From Pseudomonas sp. p1(2021b) (GTDB lineage: Bacteria > Pseudomonadota > Gammaproteobacteria > Pseudomonadales > Pseudomonadaceae), in the NCBI RefSeq assembly GCF_020151015.1, contig NZ_CP083746.1, positions 1,331,001 through 1,395,000 on the forward strand: a stretch of DNA of 64,000 nt, read 5' to 3'. The notes under the pieces are model-generated. The model saw only the letters and a program-made list of their open reading frames with translations, ran no database searches and was not told the DNA's origin. The position numbers and the translations under genes are program-made. Below are positions 9,724 through 18,690 of the stretch, in pieces (the stretch's first letter is position 1; the number at the start of each line of letters is the position of its first letter).

Positions 9724-10605
9724 ATGAAACGTAAAGGCATCATTCTGGCGGGTGGTTCGGGTACTCGTCTGCATCCGGCGACCTTGGCAATTTCCAAGCA
9801 ATTGCTGCCGGTCTACGACAAGCCGATGATCTATTACCCTTTGACCACGCTCATGTTGGCTGGGATTCGGGACATTCTGATCATCTCGACTCCGCAGGAC
9901 ACGCCGCGTTTCGAGCAGTTGCTGGGTGGCGGGGAGCAGTGGGGTTTGAATATTTCCTACGCTGTTCAGCCTTCACCCGATGGCTTGGCGCAGGCGTTCA
10001 TCATTGGTGAAGACTTCATCGGCAACGATCCATCGGCGCTGGTGCTGGGCGACAACATCTACTACGGCCACGATTTCCAACATTTGTTGAGTAACGCGGG
10101 CAAGCGTACCAGCGGCGCCAGCGTGTTCGCTTACCACGTGCATGACCCGGAGCGTTATGGCGTGGTCGAATTCGATGCCAATGGCAAGGCCATCAGCCTC
10201 GAAGAAAAGCCTGCTCAGCCGAAGTCCAGCTATGCCGTGACCGGGTTGTATTTCTATGACCAAGACGTGGTTGAGATCGCCAAGGGCATCAAGCCATCCC
10301 CACGTGGCGAGCTGGAAATCACCGATGTGAATCGCATCTACCTGGAGCGCAACAGCCTGTCTGTGGAAATCATGGGACGTGGCTACGCCTGGTTGGATAC
10401 CGGTACCCATGATTCGCTGCTGGAAGCGAGCCAGTACATCGCAACCATCGAACGCCGCCAAGGCTTGAAGGTGGCCTGCCCTGAAGAGGTCGCATTCCGC
10501 CAGGGCTGGATCGGTGCCGAGCAGCTCGAGGCCCTGGCCGCACCGCTGGCCAAAAACGGCTATGGCCAATACCTGAAGCGCCTGCTGCAAGAAAAAATCT
10601 ACTGA
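9724..10605 (+). CDS. rmlA: glucose-1-phosphate thymidylyltransferase
   Basis: First step of dTDP-L-rhamnose synthesis, joining glucose-1-P to dTTP. The 293-residue nucleotidyltransferase has [20 protein letters not shown], the uridylyl/thymidylyl-transferase signature, and [12 protein letters not shown] 9724 is chosen because homologues start [11 protein letters not shown]; an upstream in-frame start would run back into rmlD. The product feeds rhamnose to surface glycans and also to EarP, encoded at 50168 in this window. Confidence 0.97.
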   Translation: MKRKGIILAGGSGTRLHPATLAISKQLLPVYDKPMIYYPLTTLMLAGIRDILIISTPQDTPRFEQLLGGGEQWGLNISYAVQPSPDGLAQAFIIGEDFIGNDPSALVLGDNIYYGHDFQHLLSNAGKRTSGASVFAYHVHDPERYGVVEFDANGKAISLEEKPAQPKSSYAVTGLYFYDQDVVEIAKGIKPSPRGELEITDVNRIYLERNSLSVEIMGRGYAWLDTGTHDSLLEASQYIATIERRQGLKVACPEEVAFRQGWIGAEQLEALAAPLAKNGYGQYLKRLLQEKIY

Positions 10606-10620
10606 TCTCGGACGCCCCGT

Positions 10621-10657
10621 TCCCACTTCCTGTACGACCTTTCCCCAGGAAGTGGGA
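10621..10657 (+). terminator. 12-bp perfect stem-loop after rmlA
   Basis: TCCCACTTCCTG at 10621-10632 pairs perfectly with 10646-10657, leaving a 13-base loop. No T-run follows, so it may be a Rho-assisted terminator or a 3' stabilising hairpin. It closes the rml operon. Confidence 0.5.
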
Positions 10658-10792
10658 CACACGCCGTAACGTCTAAATCTCGTAACCATTCCCCCTCACG
10701 CACCGCTATCCCACCGCCTCCTGAAGGGCTAAGTTGTGTCGGGCAGCCAGGAAATGCTGCCTCGTCATTCAACCTCACAGGAGTGCCACTCA

Positions 10793-11140
10793 ATGCGCAA
10801 CACCATCCTTTCCTACCTGCTCCTCCCGCTGTTCACCGGCCTGTCCTTCTCGCTCAGCGCTGCGCCCAACGCAACCCCTGCGCCTGTCACCGAGCTGTCC
10901 GCCACTCAGGTGGTGACAGCTGCAGTGGAGTCTCAACCGGCCAAACTCGACCTGAACACCGCCGACGCCCTGACCCTGCAAAAGGAGCTCAACGGCATCG
11001 GCAAGGCCAAGGCCGAGGCGATCGTGGCCTACCGTGAGGCCCACGGGCCGTTCACGTCGGTGGATGAGTTGCTGGAAATCAAGGGCATCGGCAATGCGCT
11101 GCTCGAGCGTAACCGCGACAAGTTGGTGGTAGCGGAGTAA
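10793..11140 (+). CDS. secreted ComEA-family helix-hairpin-helix protein
   Basis: A 115-residue protein with a signal peptide (about residues 1-23, cleavage after LSAAP). A C-terminal HhH domain carries the two hairpins [16 protein letters not shown] and [13 protein letters not shown]. ComEA-type proteins bind double-stranded DNA in the periplasm during uptake; short pseudomonad forms are common and not all are proven competence factors. ATG 10793 follows a CAGGAG Shine-Dalgarno. An in-frame start at 10736 lacks a signal sequence. It is a stand-alone gene between rmlA and pyrF. Confidence 0.85.
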   Translation: MRNTILSYLLLPLFTGLSFSLSAAPNATPAPVTELSATQVVTAAVESQPAKLDLNTADALTLQKELNGIGKAKAEAIVAYREAHGPFTSVDELLEIKGIGNALLERNRDKLVVAE

Positions 11141-11150
11141 CGGTAGGGAT

Positions 11151-11177
11151 GATGGCCGGTCCGCTGGGTCGGCCATC
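11151..11177. terminator. stem-loop between convergent genes
   Basis: GATGGCCG (11151-11158) pairs with CGGCCATC (11170-11177) across an 11-base loop. It sits between the ComEA-like gene and the convergent DUF2897 gene. The flanks are not T/A-rich. Confidence 0.4.
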
Positions 11178-11185
11178 AAGGAGCA

Positions 11186-11353
11186 TCAGCGGTCTTTCGC
11201 CTCTTTGGCGTCCATTTCGGCATTGCGTTCGTGGATTTTCTTCAGCTGCTCTTCGGTCAGGGGCAGTTTCTTGGCCGTGTCGCGCAGCAGCAACAGGCCG
11301 CCCACGATCGAGCCAAGGGCTATGATCAATATCAACCAGGCATACCAGGGCAT
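11186..11353 (-). CDS. small DUF2897-like membrane protein
   Basis: A 55-residue protein starting [19 protein letters not shown], with one transmembrane helix followed by a charged tail ([20 protein letters not shown]). This matches the architecture of DUF2897 proteins found beside pyrF in pseudomonads. AAGGAG precedes the ATG at 11353. A longer in-frame extension overlaps the start of pyrF on the other strand and is rejected. Function unknown. Confidence 0.8.
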   Translation of the reverse strand: MPWYAWLILIIALGSIVGGLLLLRDTAKKLPLTEEQLKKIHERNAEMDAKEAKDR

Positions 11354-11534
11354 GATGTTCTCCTTGCAGACCGTGGAGGGCAGTGCTCCTTCAGTTTCGA
11401 GCTGCCGTGTATCCGTTGGTTCAATTATAGGAGCGACTGGGTGCCGGGCCAATTCTCGTGACCCGTGGCCCCCCAAGGTGGTGCCACTTCGTTTACAATG
11501 CGCGCCGTTTTCGACTTGCCAAGAGACCCTACCC

Positions 11535-12236
11535 ATGTCCGCCTGCCAGACGCCCCTGATCGTCGCCCTGGATTTCCCTACCCGTGAGGCCGCCCTGAAG
11601 CTGGCTGACCAGCTCGATCCAGCCCTGTGCCGGGTGAAGGTCGGCAAGGAGCTGTTCACCAGCAGCGCTTCGGGCATCGTCGAGACGTTGTGCGAGAAGG
11701 GCTTCGAGGTGTTCCTCGACCTCAAGTTCCACGATATCCCCAACACCACGGCGATGGCGGTCAAGGCTGCGGCCGAGATGGGGGTGTGGATGGTCAACGT
11801 GCATTGCTCCGGTGGCCTGCGCATGATGGCGGCCTGCCGTGAAGAGTTGGCCAAGCGTAGCGGGCCGCAGCCGCTGCTGATCGGCGTGACGGTGCTGACC
11901 AGCATGGAGCGTGAAGACCTGGCCGGTATCGGCCTGGATGTCGACCCGCAGGAGCAGGTGCTGCGTTTGGCGGCGTTGGCCGAGAAGGCGGGGATGGACG
12001 GGTTGGTGTGTTCGGCGCTGGAGGCTCCGGCGTTGAAGGCGGCGCACCCGTCGTTGCAACTGGTGACCCCGGGGATTCGCCCGGCGGGCAGTGCGCAGGA
12101 TGACCAGCGGCGGATCCTGACGCCGCGCCAGGCGTTGGATGCGGGGTCGGATTACCTGGTGATCGGGCGGCCGATCAGCCAGGCGGCGGACCCGGCGCAG
12201 GCGTTGGCGGCGGTGGTGGCTGAAATTCGCGGTTGA
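11535..12236 (+). CDS. pyrF: orotidine 5'-phosphate decarboxylase
   Basis: Final step of de novo UMP synthesis, OMP to UMP. The 233-residue TIM barrel has the catalytic [13 protein letters not shown] block (Asp-Lys-Asp), LIVALDFP near the N-terminus and the phosphate-binding [13 protein letters not shown] 11535 gives the normal length; the frame is open upstream to 11205 but that stretch overlaps the DUF2897 gene. TACAAT at 11494-11499 is a plausible -10 box. Confidence 0.97.
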   Translation: MSACQTPLIVALDFPTREAALKLADQLDPALCRVKVGKELFTSSASGIVETLCEKGFEVFLDLKFHDIPNTTAMAVKAAAEMGVWMVNVHCSGGLRMMAACREELAKRSGPQPLLIGVTVLTSMEREDLAGIGLDVDPQEQVLRLAALAEKAGMDGLVCSALEAPALKAAHPSLQLVTPGIRPAGSAQDDQRRILTPRQALDAGSDYLVIGRPISQAADPAQALAAVVAEIRG

Positions 12237-12260
12237 TTGTGCGAGGCGGGCCGCGTTGCG

Positions 12261-12403
12261 GCCCAATCGCGGGGCAAGCCCGCTCCCACAGGGGCAGCGC
12301 CGGCCGCGGGTTCTGCGACAGCGCAGCCCATAGGTAGGGTGCCTGTCATAGACATATGGCCGACTTGGCCTCTGTAGGAGCGGGCTTGCCCCGCGATCAG
12401 GCC
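12261..12403. repeat. REP pair (REPIN), GCGGGG class
   Basis: Two inverted REP palindromes: forward at 12261-12294 and reverse at 12372-12403, in the gap between convergent pyrF and the reductase. This is the first REP met from the left end of the window. Confidence 0.85.
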
Positions 12404-12423
12404 GGCACTGACGGACACATGCC

Positions 12424-13425
12424 TCAAACCTTGAGCACCAGCTTCCCGAAATTCTCCCCGCTGAACAGCTTGAGCAGCGTCTCGGGGAAGGTCTCCAACC
12501 CTGCCACCACATCTTCCTTGCTCTTCACCTCGCCACTGGCCAGCCAGCCGGCGATCTCCTGGGCGGCCTTGCCGTACTCCTTGGCGTAATCCATCACCAC
12601 GAAGCCTTCCATCCGTGCGCGGTTCACCAGCAGCGACAGGTAGTTGGCCGGGCCTTTGACGGCATCCTTGTTGTTGTACTGGCTGATGGCCCCGCAGATG
12701 ATCACGCGGGCCTTGAAGTTCAGGCGGCTGAGCACGGCGTCGAGGATGTCGCCGCCAACGTTGTCGAAGTACACGTCCACGCCTTTGGGGCATTCGCGCT
12801 TGAGGCCGGCCAGCACGTCTTCGGCCTTGTAGTCGATGGTGCCGTCGAAGCCGAGCTCCTCTTTGAGGTAGCGGCACTTCGCTTCGCCACCGGCGATACC
12901 GACCACGCGGCAGCCCTTGAGCTTGGCGATCTGCCCGGCAATGCTGCCCACCGCGCCGGCGGCGCCGGAGATGACCACGGTTTCGCCGGCCTTGGGCTGG
13001 CCGACGTCGAGCAGGGCGAAGTAGGCGGTCATGCCGGTCATGCCCAGGGCCGAGAGGTAGCGGGGCAGGGGGGCCAGGCGTGGGTCGATCTTGTACAGGC
13101 CCTGGGGTTCGCCGGTGAAGTAGTCCTGCACGCCGAGCGGGCCGTTGACGTGGTCGCCGGGCTGGAAACCGGGGTGCTTGGAGGCGATCACTTCGCCTAC
13201 GCCCAGGGCGCGCATCACCTGGCCCAGGGCCACGGGTGGGATGTAGGACTTGCCTTCGTTCATCCAACCGCGCATGGCGGGGTCCAGGGAGAGGTAGAGG
13301 TTCTTGACCAGCACCTGGCCTTCGGCGGGCTCGGGGGCGGGGGCTTGTTCGTAAGTGAAGTCGTCGCGGCGTACGGCGCCGACGGGGCGTCTGGTCAGCA
13401 GGAAGCGGCGGTTGGTGTGGGCCAT
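12424..13425 (-). CDS. NADP-dependent oxidoreductase, MDR family (CurA-like)
   Basis: A 333-residue zinc-independent medium-chain reductase of the leukotriene B4 12-hydroxydehydrogenase/CurA type. It acts on alpha,beta-unsaturated carbonyls with NADPH. Visible are YLSLDPAMRGWM near the N-terminus, the nucleotide loop SGAAGAVGSIAGQIAKLKG, and CRVVGIAGG. The structural zinc cysteines are absent, as expected. The ATG at 13425 starts MAHTNRRFLLTRRPVG; the frame remains open upstream through a REP element, which is not coding. Confidence 0.9.
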   Translation of the reverse strand: MAHTNRRFLLTRRPVGAVRRDDFTYEQAPAPEPAEGQVLVKNLYLSLDPAMRGWMNEGKSYIPPVALGQVMRALGVGEVIASKHPGFQPGDHVNGPLGVQDYFTGEPQGLYKIDPRLAPLPRYLSALGMTGMTAYFALLDVGQPKAGETVVISGAAGAVGSIAGQIAKLKGCRVVGIAGGEAKCRYLKEELGFDGTIDYKAEDVLAGLKRECPKGVDVYFDNVGGDILDAVLSRLNFKARVIICGAISQYNNKDAVKGPANYLSLLVNRARMEGFVVMDYAKEYGKAAQEIAGWLASGEVKSKEDVVAGLETFPETLLKLFSGENFGKLVLKV

Positions 13426-13458
13426 GGGGGTTCCCTTGGGTTTGGGGTTGGCAGTGCC

Positions 13459-13534
13459 GGCGCAATCGCGGGGCAAGCCCGCTCCTACAGGGATAACGCT
13501 GAATCCACTGTAGGAGCGGGCTTGTCCCGCGATG
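13459..13534. repeat. REP pair (REPIN), GCGGGG class
   Basis: Inverted REP cores at about 13463-13490 and 13509-13534 upstream of the CurA-like gene. One arm reads CGGGGCAAGCCCG, the other CGGGCTTGTCCCG. Confidence 0.85.
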
Positions 13535-13706
13535 GAGGCATCACGATTCTTCCAGTTCAACCACTTGATAGCCCCTGGTGCGCTTCGGAGCAAGCACCAC
13601 ATCCGCTGTAAATACACCCTGATCCACCCGAATGATCCTGCTGCCCAGCGGCCGCATGATCTGTCTAGACTCCCCCTGCACAACAACCAGCATGCAGGAG
13701 CCAGCA

Positions 13707-14468
13707 ATGAGCATGACCTTTTCCGGCCAGGTTGCCCTGGTCACCGGTGGCGGGGCGGGGATCGGCCGGGCGACGGCGCTGGCGTTCGCCGGCGAGGGCT
13801 TGAAGGTGGTGGTGGCCGACCGTGATGTGGCCGGCGGCGAAGCGACCGTGGCGCTGATCCACGAGGCGGGTGGGCAAGCGCTGTTCCTGGCGTGCGACGT
13901 TACCCGCGAGCGCGAGGTGCAGGCGCTGCATGAGCAGGTCATCGAGGCCTATGGTCGCCTGGACTATGCCTTCAACAATGCCGGCATCGAGATCGAGAAG
14001 GGCCGCCTGGCCGAGGGCAGCGAGGCGGAGTTCGACGCGATCATGGGGGTGAACGTCAAGGGCGTGTGGCTGTGCATGAAGTACCAGTTGCCGCTGATGC
14101 TGGCCGCCGGTGGCGGGGCCATCGTCAACACGGCCTCGGTGGCGGGGCTGGGCGCGGCGCCGAAGATGAGCATCTACAGCGCCTCCAAGCATGCGGTGAT
14201 CGGCCTGACCAAGTCGGCGGCGATCGAATACGCCAAGAAAGGCATTCGGGTGAATGCGGTGTGCCCGGCGGTGATCGACACCGACATGTTCCGCCGCGCC
14301 TACGAGGCAGACCCGCGCAAGGCGGAGTTCGCCGCGGCGATGCACCCGGTGGGGCGCATCGGCAAGGTGGAGGAGATCGCCAGTGCGGTGCTGTACCTGT
14401 GCAGCGATGGGGCGGCGTTCACCACGGGGCATAGCCTGGCTGTGGACGGTGGGGCCATGGCTATCTAA
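13707..14468 (+). CDS. SDR family NAD(P)-dependent oxidoreductase
   Basis: A 253-residue classical short-chain dehydrogenase: TGGGAGIGRATALAF cofactor loop, NNAG, the catalytic YSASKHAV and the C-terminal VDGGAMAI. The ATG at 13707 follows CAGGAG; in-frame extension to 13632 lacks homology. The substrate is not evident. It is transcribed away from the CurA-like reductase. Confidence 0.92.
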   Translation: MSMTFSGQVALVTGGGAGIGRATALAFAGEGLKVVVADRDVAGGEATVALIHEAGGQALFLACDVTREREVQALHEQVIEAYGRLDYAFNNAGIEIEKGRLAEGSEAEFDAIMGVNVKGVWLCMKYQLPLMLAAGGGAIVNTASVAGLGAAPKMSIYSASKHAVIGLTKSAAIEYAKKGIRVNAVCPAVIDTDMFRRAYEADPRKAEFAAAMHPVGRIGKVEEIASAVLYLCSDGAAFTTGHSLAVDGGAMAI

Positions 14469-14471
14469 GCA

Positions 14472-15317
14472 TCAGTACTGGGCGTTGACGGTGCCTGTGA
14501 GAAAGATATCGCGACGCTCCAATCGTCCGATGTCCTGGTGCTTGGCAATCCGGTATACCCGCTCGAATGCCTCCCGGTCGATATGTGGGAAATAGTGTGA
14601 GAGGGCTTGTTCCACCTGGGTGTCGTAATCGGCTTCGGTGATGTAGCGGTAGACTTCGCGGAAATAGAAGAACCCGAACTGGAAGCCCAGCGTTTCACCA
14701 AGGAAGTCTGTTGGGACGTGGAAGCTATTTTCGAGATCGATGGCTTGGGGCTGGGCGCCAGGTTGGGTTGGCAACATGATATTGGCAGCCCATAGGTCCA
14801 TATGAGTAATGCCCAGGCTATGGAGAGCGTGCAGCAATTCGAAAGCAGCCTGGATTATGTTGTCGATCGCCTCTGGGCTCTGGCGCAGTATGGCCAGCCC
14901 ATCGTGATATTCATCCAGGTGTTGGGTAATCAGGAACAGGTCCTGCACCAGCCCGAGCTTGGAGCGGCTATAGCCATACCCTACCAAGGGGGGGACACGA
15001 GCGCCGCGTCGCGAAGCCTCTTGGGTGTTGATCAGTTCTTCGAGCGGCCAATCGAACATGCCATTGCGTTTTGGGCGACCTCTTTGCACGCGCCATTTCT
15101 TCTTCAGTGAGTCGAGCTTTTCACGCTTGGTGAAGAATGCTCGCTCCGGGCAATCGAGAGGCGTGCTGACGCGTTTGCTGCGGCTGGCCTGGTCGATCAA
15201 CCGCTCGAGAGCATGTCGGGTATGGGGACGCAGAGGAGCTTTGAAATGCAGAGTGGTGCGTTGGTGCTTCACGACATGCGGAAAATCATTGGACCATTCT
15301 GGGGTATTGCGGACCAC
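14472..15317 (-). CDS. lipopolysaccharide-kinase-like (InaA/WaaP-type) protein
   Basis: A 281-residue protein with a degenerate eukaryotic-like kinase core. The catalytic loop reads HSLGITHMDLWAANIML (His-x-Asp ... Asn) and the metal-binding site is AIDLEN in place of DFG. The N-terminal part is rich in basic residues (KKKWRVQRGRPKR). Such proteins phosphorylate LPS core sugars or are related acid-inducible InaA proteins; the target here is unproven. It converges with the SDR gene only 3 bp away. The AT-rich stretch 15318-15420 upstream is probably its promoter. Confidence 0.75.
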   Translation of the reverse strand: MVRNTPEWSNDFPHVVKHQRTTLHFKAPLRPHTRHALERLIDQASRSKRVSTPLDCPERAFFTKREKLDSLKKKWRVQRGRPKRNGMFDWPLEELINTQEASRRGARVPPLVGYGYSRSKLGLVQDLFLITQHLDEYHDGLAILRQSPEAIDNIIQAAFELLHALHSLGITHMDLWAANIMLPTQPGAQPQAIDLENSFHVPTDFLGETLGFQFGFFYFREVYRYITEADYDTQVEQALSHYFPHIDREAFERVYRIAKHQDIGRLERRDIFLTGTVNAQY

Positions 15318-15443
15318 GCTACATCCTTGTAAGTATCAAAATGCCATCACTCTTTGTAATATTACAGTTATTTCACCTTTCTGTTGCAAATTTAAATTTA
15401 CACGCGCTCCTATCTATGGCTGTCCTCTCGGCGTTGTTCGATG

Positions 15444-15547
15444 TTGTAGGAGCGGGCTTGTCCCGCGATTGGGCCCGGCCTGCTTTCGCGGTGGCATGGC
15501 ACGGGCTGCGCCCGTGATCGCGGGGCAAGCCCGCTCCTACAGGGGCC
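15444..15547. repeat. REP pair (REPIN), GCGGGG class
   Basis: Inverted REP cores at 15444-15470 and 15514-15545, located just past the stop of the convergent side of the MFS gene. Confidence 0.85.
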
Positions 15548-15571
15548 TTGCTGGCCACCGTTGCCCTGGGT

Positions 15572-16729
15572 CTACAAAGGCTGCGCTGCCTTGCGAACAG
15601 CGCTATCTCGCCTCGACATCATCACCGCTACACACCCCAGCAACAACGCAGCGCCAAACACCACCAATGCCGTCCGCGAACCGAGCCGGTCACTGATCAC
15701 GCCGGTAAAGATCACCGGCAAACTGAACCCCAGGTAGGCCAGCAGGAAGAACCCCGCACTGGCGCGGGTTTTCTCGGTGCCGGCCAGTTGGTTCACCGCG
15801 GCCAGCCCACCCAGGTAGATGAACCCGTAGCACGCGCTGCTGGCCGCCACCGCGCCGGCCAGCACGGCCAGCAGATGCCCGCTGTCGGCACCCCACGCCA
15901 GCAGGGCATAGCTGCACGGCAGGATCACCAGCCCCAGCAGGGTGGCGCGGGCGCTGGGCAGGCGGCGGGCCATGGGCTGGAACAGCACGCCGCAGCTGAT
16001 CACGCAGAACGTGGAGAACCCCGACCAGGCGCTCAGGCCGTGTTGTCGCAGGATGCCGGGCAGCAGGGCGATCACCAGCCCGACACAGGCCCAGGCGAGC
16101 AGGATGGCCAGGCCGTAGGCCAGGCTGCCGGCGGGGTAGCAGGGCAGGCGCAGCATGGCGCTGCGTTGTGCGGGCCGTGGGTCGGGCAGGCGCCAGACGA
16201 GCGCCAGGGCGAGAGCGGCGAGGGCCAGCTGCAGGTGGAAGCTGCCGGGCGTCAGGGTCGGGCCGCTCAGCAGGAACAGGCTGGTCAGCGAAGCGCCAAG
16301 GCCGAAGCCCAGGGAGGTGCTGGCGGTGACCCAGTTGGCGGCGCGGCCGGTGTCGCCGCCGGCCATGAGTTCGCCCATGTAGGCGGTGGCGGTCGCCGAA
16401 GCCAGGCCCGTGCCCAGGCCGAGGAACAGGCGGGCGAGGCCCAGGGTGTGCAGGCCGGGGGCCAACAACATCAGCACGGTGGCGACCATCGACAGGGCCA
16501 GGGCGGCGAGGATCAGTGGGCGTCGGCCGATGCGGTCGGCCAGGCCGCCGAGGGCCAGCAACACCGGCAGCACGCCCAGCACATAGCCGGAGAAGGCCAC
16601 CGCGGTGGCGGCCGCGCCTTGGCCGGAGAGATCGGCGTAGGCGATGTACAACGGGGCCTGGAGGTTGACCGCCAGGGTGATCAGGCAGAGGGCGAAGGCC
16701 AGGCGGGCCGGGGCTGAGCGGGTAGGCAT
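15572..16729 (-). CDS. MFS transporter
   Basis: A 385-residue major facilitator protein with about 12 hydrophobic helices and the loop 2-3 signature GGLADRIGRRPLIL. The ATG at 16729 (MPTRSAPARLAFALCL) with AAGGAT upstream is chosen; in-frame extension to 16867 runs through a REP element. It is divergent from a MocR-type regulator 352 bp away, a common arrangement in which the regulator controls the exporter. The substrate is unknown. Confidence 0.88.
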   Translation of the reverse strand: MPTRSAPARLAFALCLITLAVNLQAPLYIAYADLSGQGAAATAVAFSGYVLGVLPVLLALGGLADRIGRRPLILAALALSMVATVLMLLAPGLHTLGLARLFLGLGTGLASATATAYMGELMAGGDTGRAANWVTASTSLGFGLGASLTSLFLLSGPTLTPGSFHLQLALAALALALVWRLPDPRPAQRSAMLRLPCYPAGSLAYGLAILLAWACVGLVIALLPGILRQHGLSAWSGFSTFCVISCGVLFQPMARRLPSARATLLGLVILPCSYALLAWGADSGHLLAVLAGAVAASSACYGFIYLGGLAAVNQLAGTEKTRASAGFFLLAYLGFSLPVIFTGVISDRLGSRTALVVFGAALLLGCVAVMMSRRDSAVRKAAQPL

Positions 16730-16756
16730 CTGGGTATCCTTGGTTGTCTGTACTGG

Positions 16757-16785
16757 CGCAATCGCCGGCAAGCCGGCTCCCACAC
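16757..16785. repeat. single REP, GCCGGC class
   Basis: Core ATCGCCGGCAAGCCGGC followed by TCCCACA, just upstream of the MFS start on the minus strand. Confidence 0.8.
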
Positions 16786-16883
16786 AGTCCGATGTGCATG
16801 GTGCCAATGGTGAACACCGTTCGCAGATCACCCAGCCCTTCGGACACGCTGTCATGCAGAGAACCACTGATTAGCGCTGCCCC

Positions 16884-16925
16884 CTGTAGGAGCGGGCTTG
16901 TCCCGCGATCAAGGGCAGAGCCCTT
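16884..16925. repeat. single REP, GCGGGG class
   Basis: CTGTAGGAGCGGGCTTGTCC followed by CGCGAT, then the short palindrome AAGGGCAGAGCCCTT, in the MFS-MocR divergent gap. Confidence 0.8.
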
Positions 16926-17052
16926 GCCATACCGCCGCGGTGGCAGGGCCGGGTCCGTAAAATCAAATCGTTAGGCGGGCGCCGGGTATGGGCACATTGC
17001 TCTCAACCCACCACCATCAACAAGGCACACGCTCATGCCATTTATGCTTAAC

Positions 17053-17075
17053 TGTTCGCCAAAAAACAGCGAACA
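17053..17075. promoter_or_regulatory. inverted repeat next to the MocR start codon, candidate operator
   Basis: TGTTCGC (17053-17059) and GCGAACA (17069-17075) form a perfect 7-bp inverted repeat with a 9-base A-rich spacer, ending 6 bases before the ATG at 17082. The position suits autoregulation by the GntR/MocR protein; this is inference. Confidence 0.5.
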
Positions 17076-17081
17076 CTTGCC

Positions 17082-18479
17082 ATGCCCATCCACCTGGACC
17101 GCCAATCCACCACCCCTCTGGTGCAACAGCTCACCGACCAGCTCCAGGCCTGGATCGAACACCAGCGCCTGCGCCCCGGCGCACGCCTGCCCTCCATCCG
17201 CACCCAGGCGCGCACGCTGGCGGTCAGTGCATCCTGCGTGATCGAGGCTTACGACCGCCTGGTCGCTGGCGGCTGGCTGGAGGCGCGCCACGGCACCGGC
17301 TTTTTCGTCGCCGAGCGTAAACCCGGGCTCGCGGTCGAAGACGCCCAACCCTGGGGCGAGGCCGGCGACGGCAGCTGGCGCCAGTTTCGCGAAGGCCACC
17401 ATGAGCTGCTCAAGCTCGGCTGCGGCTGGCTGCCCGGCGCCTGGCGCGCCAACGCCGAGCTGGCCCAGGCCATACGCCAAGTCAGCCGCGGCAGCGTAGA
17501 AGACCTGTTCGACTACTGCCCACCCCTGGGCCTGGCCAGCCTGCGCCAGCAGTTGCACAAGCGCCTGGCCCGCCTGGACATCCCCGCCGGCCCGGAGCGC
17601 ATCCTCACCACCCAGGGCGCCAGCCACGCCCTCGACCTGCTGGTGCGCACCCTGCTGCGCCCAGGCGACACGGTGCTGGTGGAAAGCCCCGGCTACTACA
17701 ACCTGTTCAACCTGCTGCGCCAGCACCAGGTGCGCATGCTGCCGGTGCCGCGCACGGCCAGCGGCCCGGACCTGGCGGCCCTCGAGCGGCTGTTGGCCGA
17801 GCATCGCCCGCGCTGCCTGTTCATCAACAGCCTGTACCACAACCCGACCGGTACCAGCCTGACCCCCAAGGTCGCCTATCGCCTGCTGGAGCTGGCCCGG
17901 GAACATGACCTGCGGATCGTCGAGGACGACCTCTACGCCGACTTCCAGGACGGCCCGGCCACTCGCCTGGCTACCCTCGACAGCGAGCAGCGGGTGATCT
18001 ACATGGCCAGCTTCTCCAAGACCTTGAGCAGTTCCCTGCGGGTCGGCTACCTGGTGGCCGATGCCGCGCTGATCGCGCGCCTGGCCGAATTGAAGATGGT
18101 CACCGGCATCGGCACCTCGCGTTTCGCCGAGCAGGTGGTGGGGCAGATGCTCGCCACTGGCAGCTACCGCAAGAGCGTGCAACGCCTGCGGGTACGCCTG
18201 GGGCAGCACATGGCCAAGGTGCTGGGGCAACTGGAGGCGTTTGGCTGGGAGGTGTTCTGCGAGCCCTATGGCGGCATGTTCGTCTGGGCCCGGTCGCCGG
18301 GGCGGGATTTTGCCAGCCTGGAGCGCATCGCCCTGGAGCATGCGGTGCTGCTGACGCCGGGCAGCGCCTTCGACCCTGAGGGCGCGCCCAGCGACTGGCT
18401 GCGGATCAACGTCGCTTACGGGCAGGACCCACGTGCCCAGGCGTTCTTTCGGCACGCAGGGCGACCTTCAGCATGCTGA
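17082..18479 (+). CDS. MocR-type regulator (GntR wHTH + PLP aminotransferase fold)
   Basis: A 465-residue fusion. Residues about 1-75 are a GntR winged helix (LVQQLTDQLQAWIEHQRLRP, LPSIRTQARTLAVSASCV). After a linker comes a class I aminotransferase domain with NSLYHNPTG, VEDDLYADF and the PLP-binding lysine in YMASFSKTLSSSLRVGY. MocR proteins use PLP as an effector-sensing group and often control a divergent gene, here the MFS at 15572. An inverted repeat just before the start is a candidate operator. Confidence 0.92.
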   Translation: MPIHLDRQSTTPLVQQLTDQLQAWIEHQRLRPGARLPSIRTQARTLAVSASCVIEAYDRLVAGGWLEARHGTGFFVAERKPGLAVEDAQPWGEAGDGSWRQFREGHHELLKLGCGWLPGAWRANAELAQAIRQVSRGSVEDLFDYCPPLGLASLRQQLHKRLARLDIPAGPERILTTQGASHALDLLVRTLLRPGDTVLVESPGYYNLFNLLRQHQVRMLPVPRTASGPDLAALERLLAEHRPRCLFINSLYHNPTGTSLTPKVAYRLLELAREHDLRIVEDDLYADFQDGPATRLATLDSEQRVIYMASFSKTLSSSLRVGYLVADAALIARLAELKMVTGIGTSRFAEQVVGQMLATGSYRKSVQRLRVRLGQHMAKVLGQLEAFGWEVFCEPYGGMFVWARSPGRDFASLERIALEHAVLLTPGSAFDPEGAPSDWLRINVAYGQDPRAQAFFRHAGRPSAC

Positions 18480-18570
18480 AAGCGACAGGGTCATAGCTAT
18501 TTGACACCATTGTGAGGGTTGGGCCTTGTGGACAGAGGCCAGCTGTTGCCACTCTTGGACGATAACAAAA

Positions 18571-18669
18571 GGGCTGCTTTGCAGCCCATCGCGGCACAAG
18601 GCCGCTCCACAGGAATGCGCGATCCCTGTAGGAGCGGGCTTGCCCCGCGATGGGCCGCACAGCGGCCCT
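18571..18669. repeat. mixed-class REP pair
   Basis: The left arm is GCGGCACAAGGCCGC class (18587-18612) and the right arm is GCGGGG class (18627-18652). Flanking GGGCTGCTTTGCAGCCC and GGGCCGCACAGCGGCCC are further short palindromes. It lies 22 bp upstream of the MCP start codon. Confidence 0.85.
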
Positions 18670-18690
18670 AAAACGCAGGGGGAAAAGGCA

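Larger units (their letters stand above)
16730..17081. other. divergent intergenic region between MFS and MocR genes
   Basis: 352 bases with no gene. It holds a GCCGGC-class REP (16757-16785), a GCGGGG-class REP (16884-16925) and an inverted repeat next to the MocR start (separate entry). Confidence 0.6.

Noticed and set aside
12152..13465. 437-residue minus-strand open frame
   Set aside because: Arg/Pro-rich shadow of the CurA-like gene in another frame.
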